A stretch of 64,000 nucleotides of DNA from Argyresthia goedartella (taxonomy: Eukaryota; Arthropoda; Insecta; Lepidoptera; Argyresthiidae). The stretch is taken from assembly GCA_949825045.1 (NCBI GenBank), contig OX463806.1, positions 42,804,208-42,868,207 of the forward strand, given 5' to 3'. Both the position numbers and the translations under genes were made by a program. The notes beneath the pieces were generated by a model. That model was not told where the DNA came from and searched no databases. It saw only the letters and a list, made by a program, of their open reading frames with translations. Below are positions 62,621 through 64,000 of the stretch, piece by piece (the stretch's first letter is position 1; every line of letters begins with the position of its first letter).

Positions 62621-63480
62621 TTCCTGCCTTATTGTCATGACATAAAGTGAAATTTCCGATCACAATGTGCTAAAAGATCAAATAAAAGCGTTTTCCAAGT
62701 TACGAGACCCATAATACCCCATAGATAGCTAATTTTATCGATAGCGCTGTTTTGAGTATATATAATGCAATGCAATGCAAATATTGCTCGTTTAATAGTA
62801 TAGTGGATAACTGTCAATGTCGCTATTGTTACGTCATAAGACGTCTGTCTGTATGAAACAGTCCATAAACAGTCTTATCGCTTTTCAAACAAAACTTCCA
62901 AACTACTTCGGGAACAGTGATCTTTTTCGGTGTTCTTCGAAACTTTTGTTGGCAGCTACCTAAGCCCCTTTTAATACGAAACTAATCTATACATATCTGT
63001 AGGATGTTTGGATTACCCTTCGGGTACTAGACCCTAGACCACTATTATTTGGAGTATTGCCTCCGAAAACCTATGAAGAGATTTTCTATGTTTTTCAGAT
63101 TGTAGCGAATAGGGACTTCAAGTTTGGTTCTAAGTAGAATTATTTTAAATAAGTACTTTGTTATTTTCATCACAAATCTTAATAAAAGGATTGAAAATTA
63201 AGTATAATGGTTATACTGCTTTTGTCGCTTGATATCCTTTAGGTCCATTTCGACAACTTTTCATAATGACAAGTTCCCATATTGTCATTTAAAACATGTC
63301 CCAGAAAACATTTAAAATAAATTACTATCCTAACGGAAGAAATCAACTTATTTTCGTAAATTGGATGTATTTATGCAGGAACATTTTTTTTCCAGAATTA
63401 GCGATAGTTCTTATGGTTACCTAATAAAAGACTAGTTACGCCCCGGTTTAGATTAGCGAAGATTAGCTATTATTTCAAGG
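62621..63480. other. AT-rich sequence without recognised gene
   Basis: Nothing was recognised on either strand. Confidence 0.3.
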
Positions 63481-64000
63481 GTTTTCGAGGGATTTGAAAT
63501 TGCCATATGAGCAATTTAAAAACCATGTAAAATCGACTTTGACTCGTAATGGTTTTACAAGCCGAATGTTGCGGCGGGGCATGGTGCGGGGGGCGGGGGC
63601 CGCATAGCTCTGGTCTAGTCCCCCGTTCCATGAATCTCGTGTTGCGCGCGCGGATGTGCGTGGTCCGGGGGTATCAGGAAAAAATATTCTTTCTTGCAAC
63701 CTCTTTAGTTCTCCACTACCGCATAAATTAAAAATACTATACTGGGCTATCCTGTAATTGGCATTAATACAAAGTAATTAATTAACTCTGCGATAGATTA
63801 AGTACATATATGCTGTGGGATACAAATAAACAAATACAAATACAATGTTCAAGTTTACACGACAATGACACGAATGCATGGGGTTAATTTAATTCAACAA
63901 CAACAAGAATCAGAATCAGAATCAGAACTCGCTGTAAACAATTTTGGAATTATTTATTTCAGCATATTATTTATAGTAAATAATTTTACAATATTTGCAT
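63481..64000. other. GC-rich repeat-like block, then AT-rich end of window
   Basis: 63565-63675 is strongly GC-rich ('gggcatggtgcggggggc') and reads on the minus strand like lepidopteran dispersed repeat sequence; no protein domain was seen. A short (AATCAG)n run lies at 63908-63925. Confidence 0.35.

Noticed and set aside
1..64000. CRISPR arrays, bacterial operons, rRNA genes
   Set aside because: None is present; the repeats are minisatellites or transposons and the coding pieces are eukaryotic.
555..64000. second exon of frequenin
   Set aside because: I looked for an exon encoding the EKEIRQWHKGF region on the + strand and did not find one by eye; short exons could still be missed.

Overview
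The window is nuclear DNA of an insect, most likely a moth or butterfly. It is AT-rich, has spliced exons, and carries maT-clade mariner, tRNA-headed SINEs, BEL/Pao and Ty3/Gypsy LTR elements, piggyBac-like elements and the 'gtccgtcc' dispersed repeats common in Lepidoptera. It has no bacterial operon structure. Only two pieces look like host genes. The first is the first coding exon of a frequenin/NCS-1 calcium sensor (491-554, + strand), under a palindromic CRE-like site (417-430) and followed by a GTGAGT donor. No second frequenin exon was seen, so most of the window may be its first intron or the DNA beyond. The second is a small LDL-receptor class A exon on the minus strand (56230-56354).

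Layout. 1-5670: frequenin start and intron with old repeats and a 12-bp minisatellite. 5673-6981: a nearly intact maT mariner with one in-frame stop. 9478-17278: a very young Ty3/Gypsy element (element A, TSD AAAT) with 1.05-kb LTRs, open gag and pol, and a foreign solo LTR inside its 3' LTR. 17.3-28.2 kb: fossils of DNA transposons and LINEs, a probable mitochondrial ND5 insert, two adjacent hairpins and a psq/pogo-type helix-turn-helix fragment. 28.2-54.2 kb: a deep transposon nest (below). 54.8-64 kb: a Jockey-like LINE fragment, the LDLa exon, several foldback elements, a second SINE copy and dispersed repeats.

The nest. One LINE on the minus strand (endonuclease at 43.5-42.7 kb, reverse transcriptase at 30.5-28.5 kb) has been split by a 7-kb piggyBac-like element (30481-37472, TTAA duplicated) and, about 10 bp away, by a BEL/Pao element (37484-42704, TSD ACCGT). 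Removing both leaves one continuous LINE frame. A short, internally deleted relative of the same piggyBac family (43604-54126) lies just upstream of the endonuclease. It was itself split by a 9.8-kb Ty3/Gypsy element (element B, 44107-53913, TSD ACAG) with 2.2-kb LTRs. Element B carries a tRNA-derived SINE in its leader. The 7-kb piggyBac element provides the unoccupied version of element B's target site.

The most informative observations are these. The piggyBac-like transposase is spread over four exons with matching splice sites. Both Gypsy elements end gag with the same A_AAA_AAC heptamer directly before the stop, and pol is open in the -1 frame through it. The BEL element lost its reverse transcriptase and part of its integrase through two deletions that kept the frame. 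Everything here comes from reading the sequence; no database search was possible, so family names rest on motifs and remembered family features.
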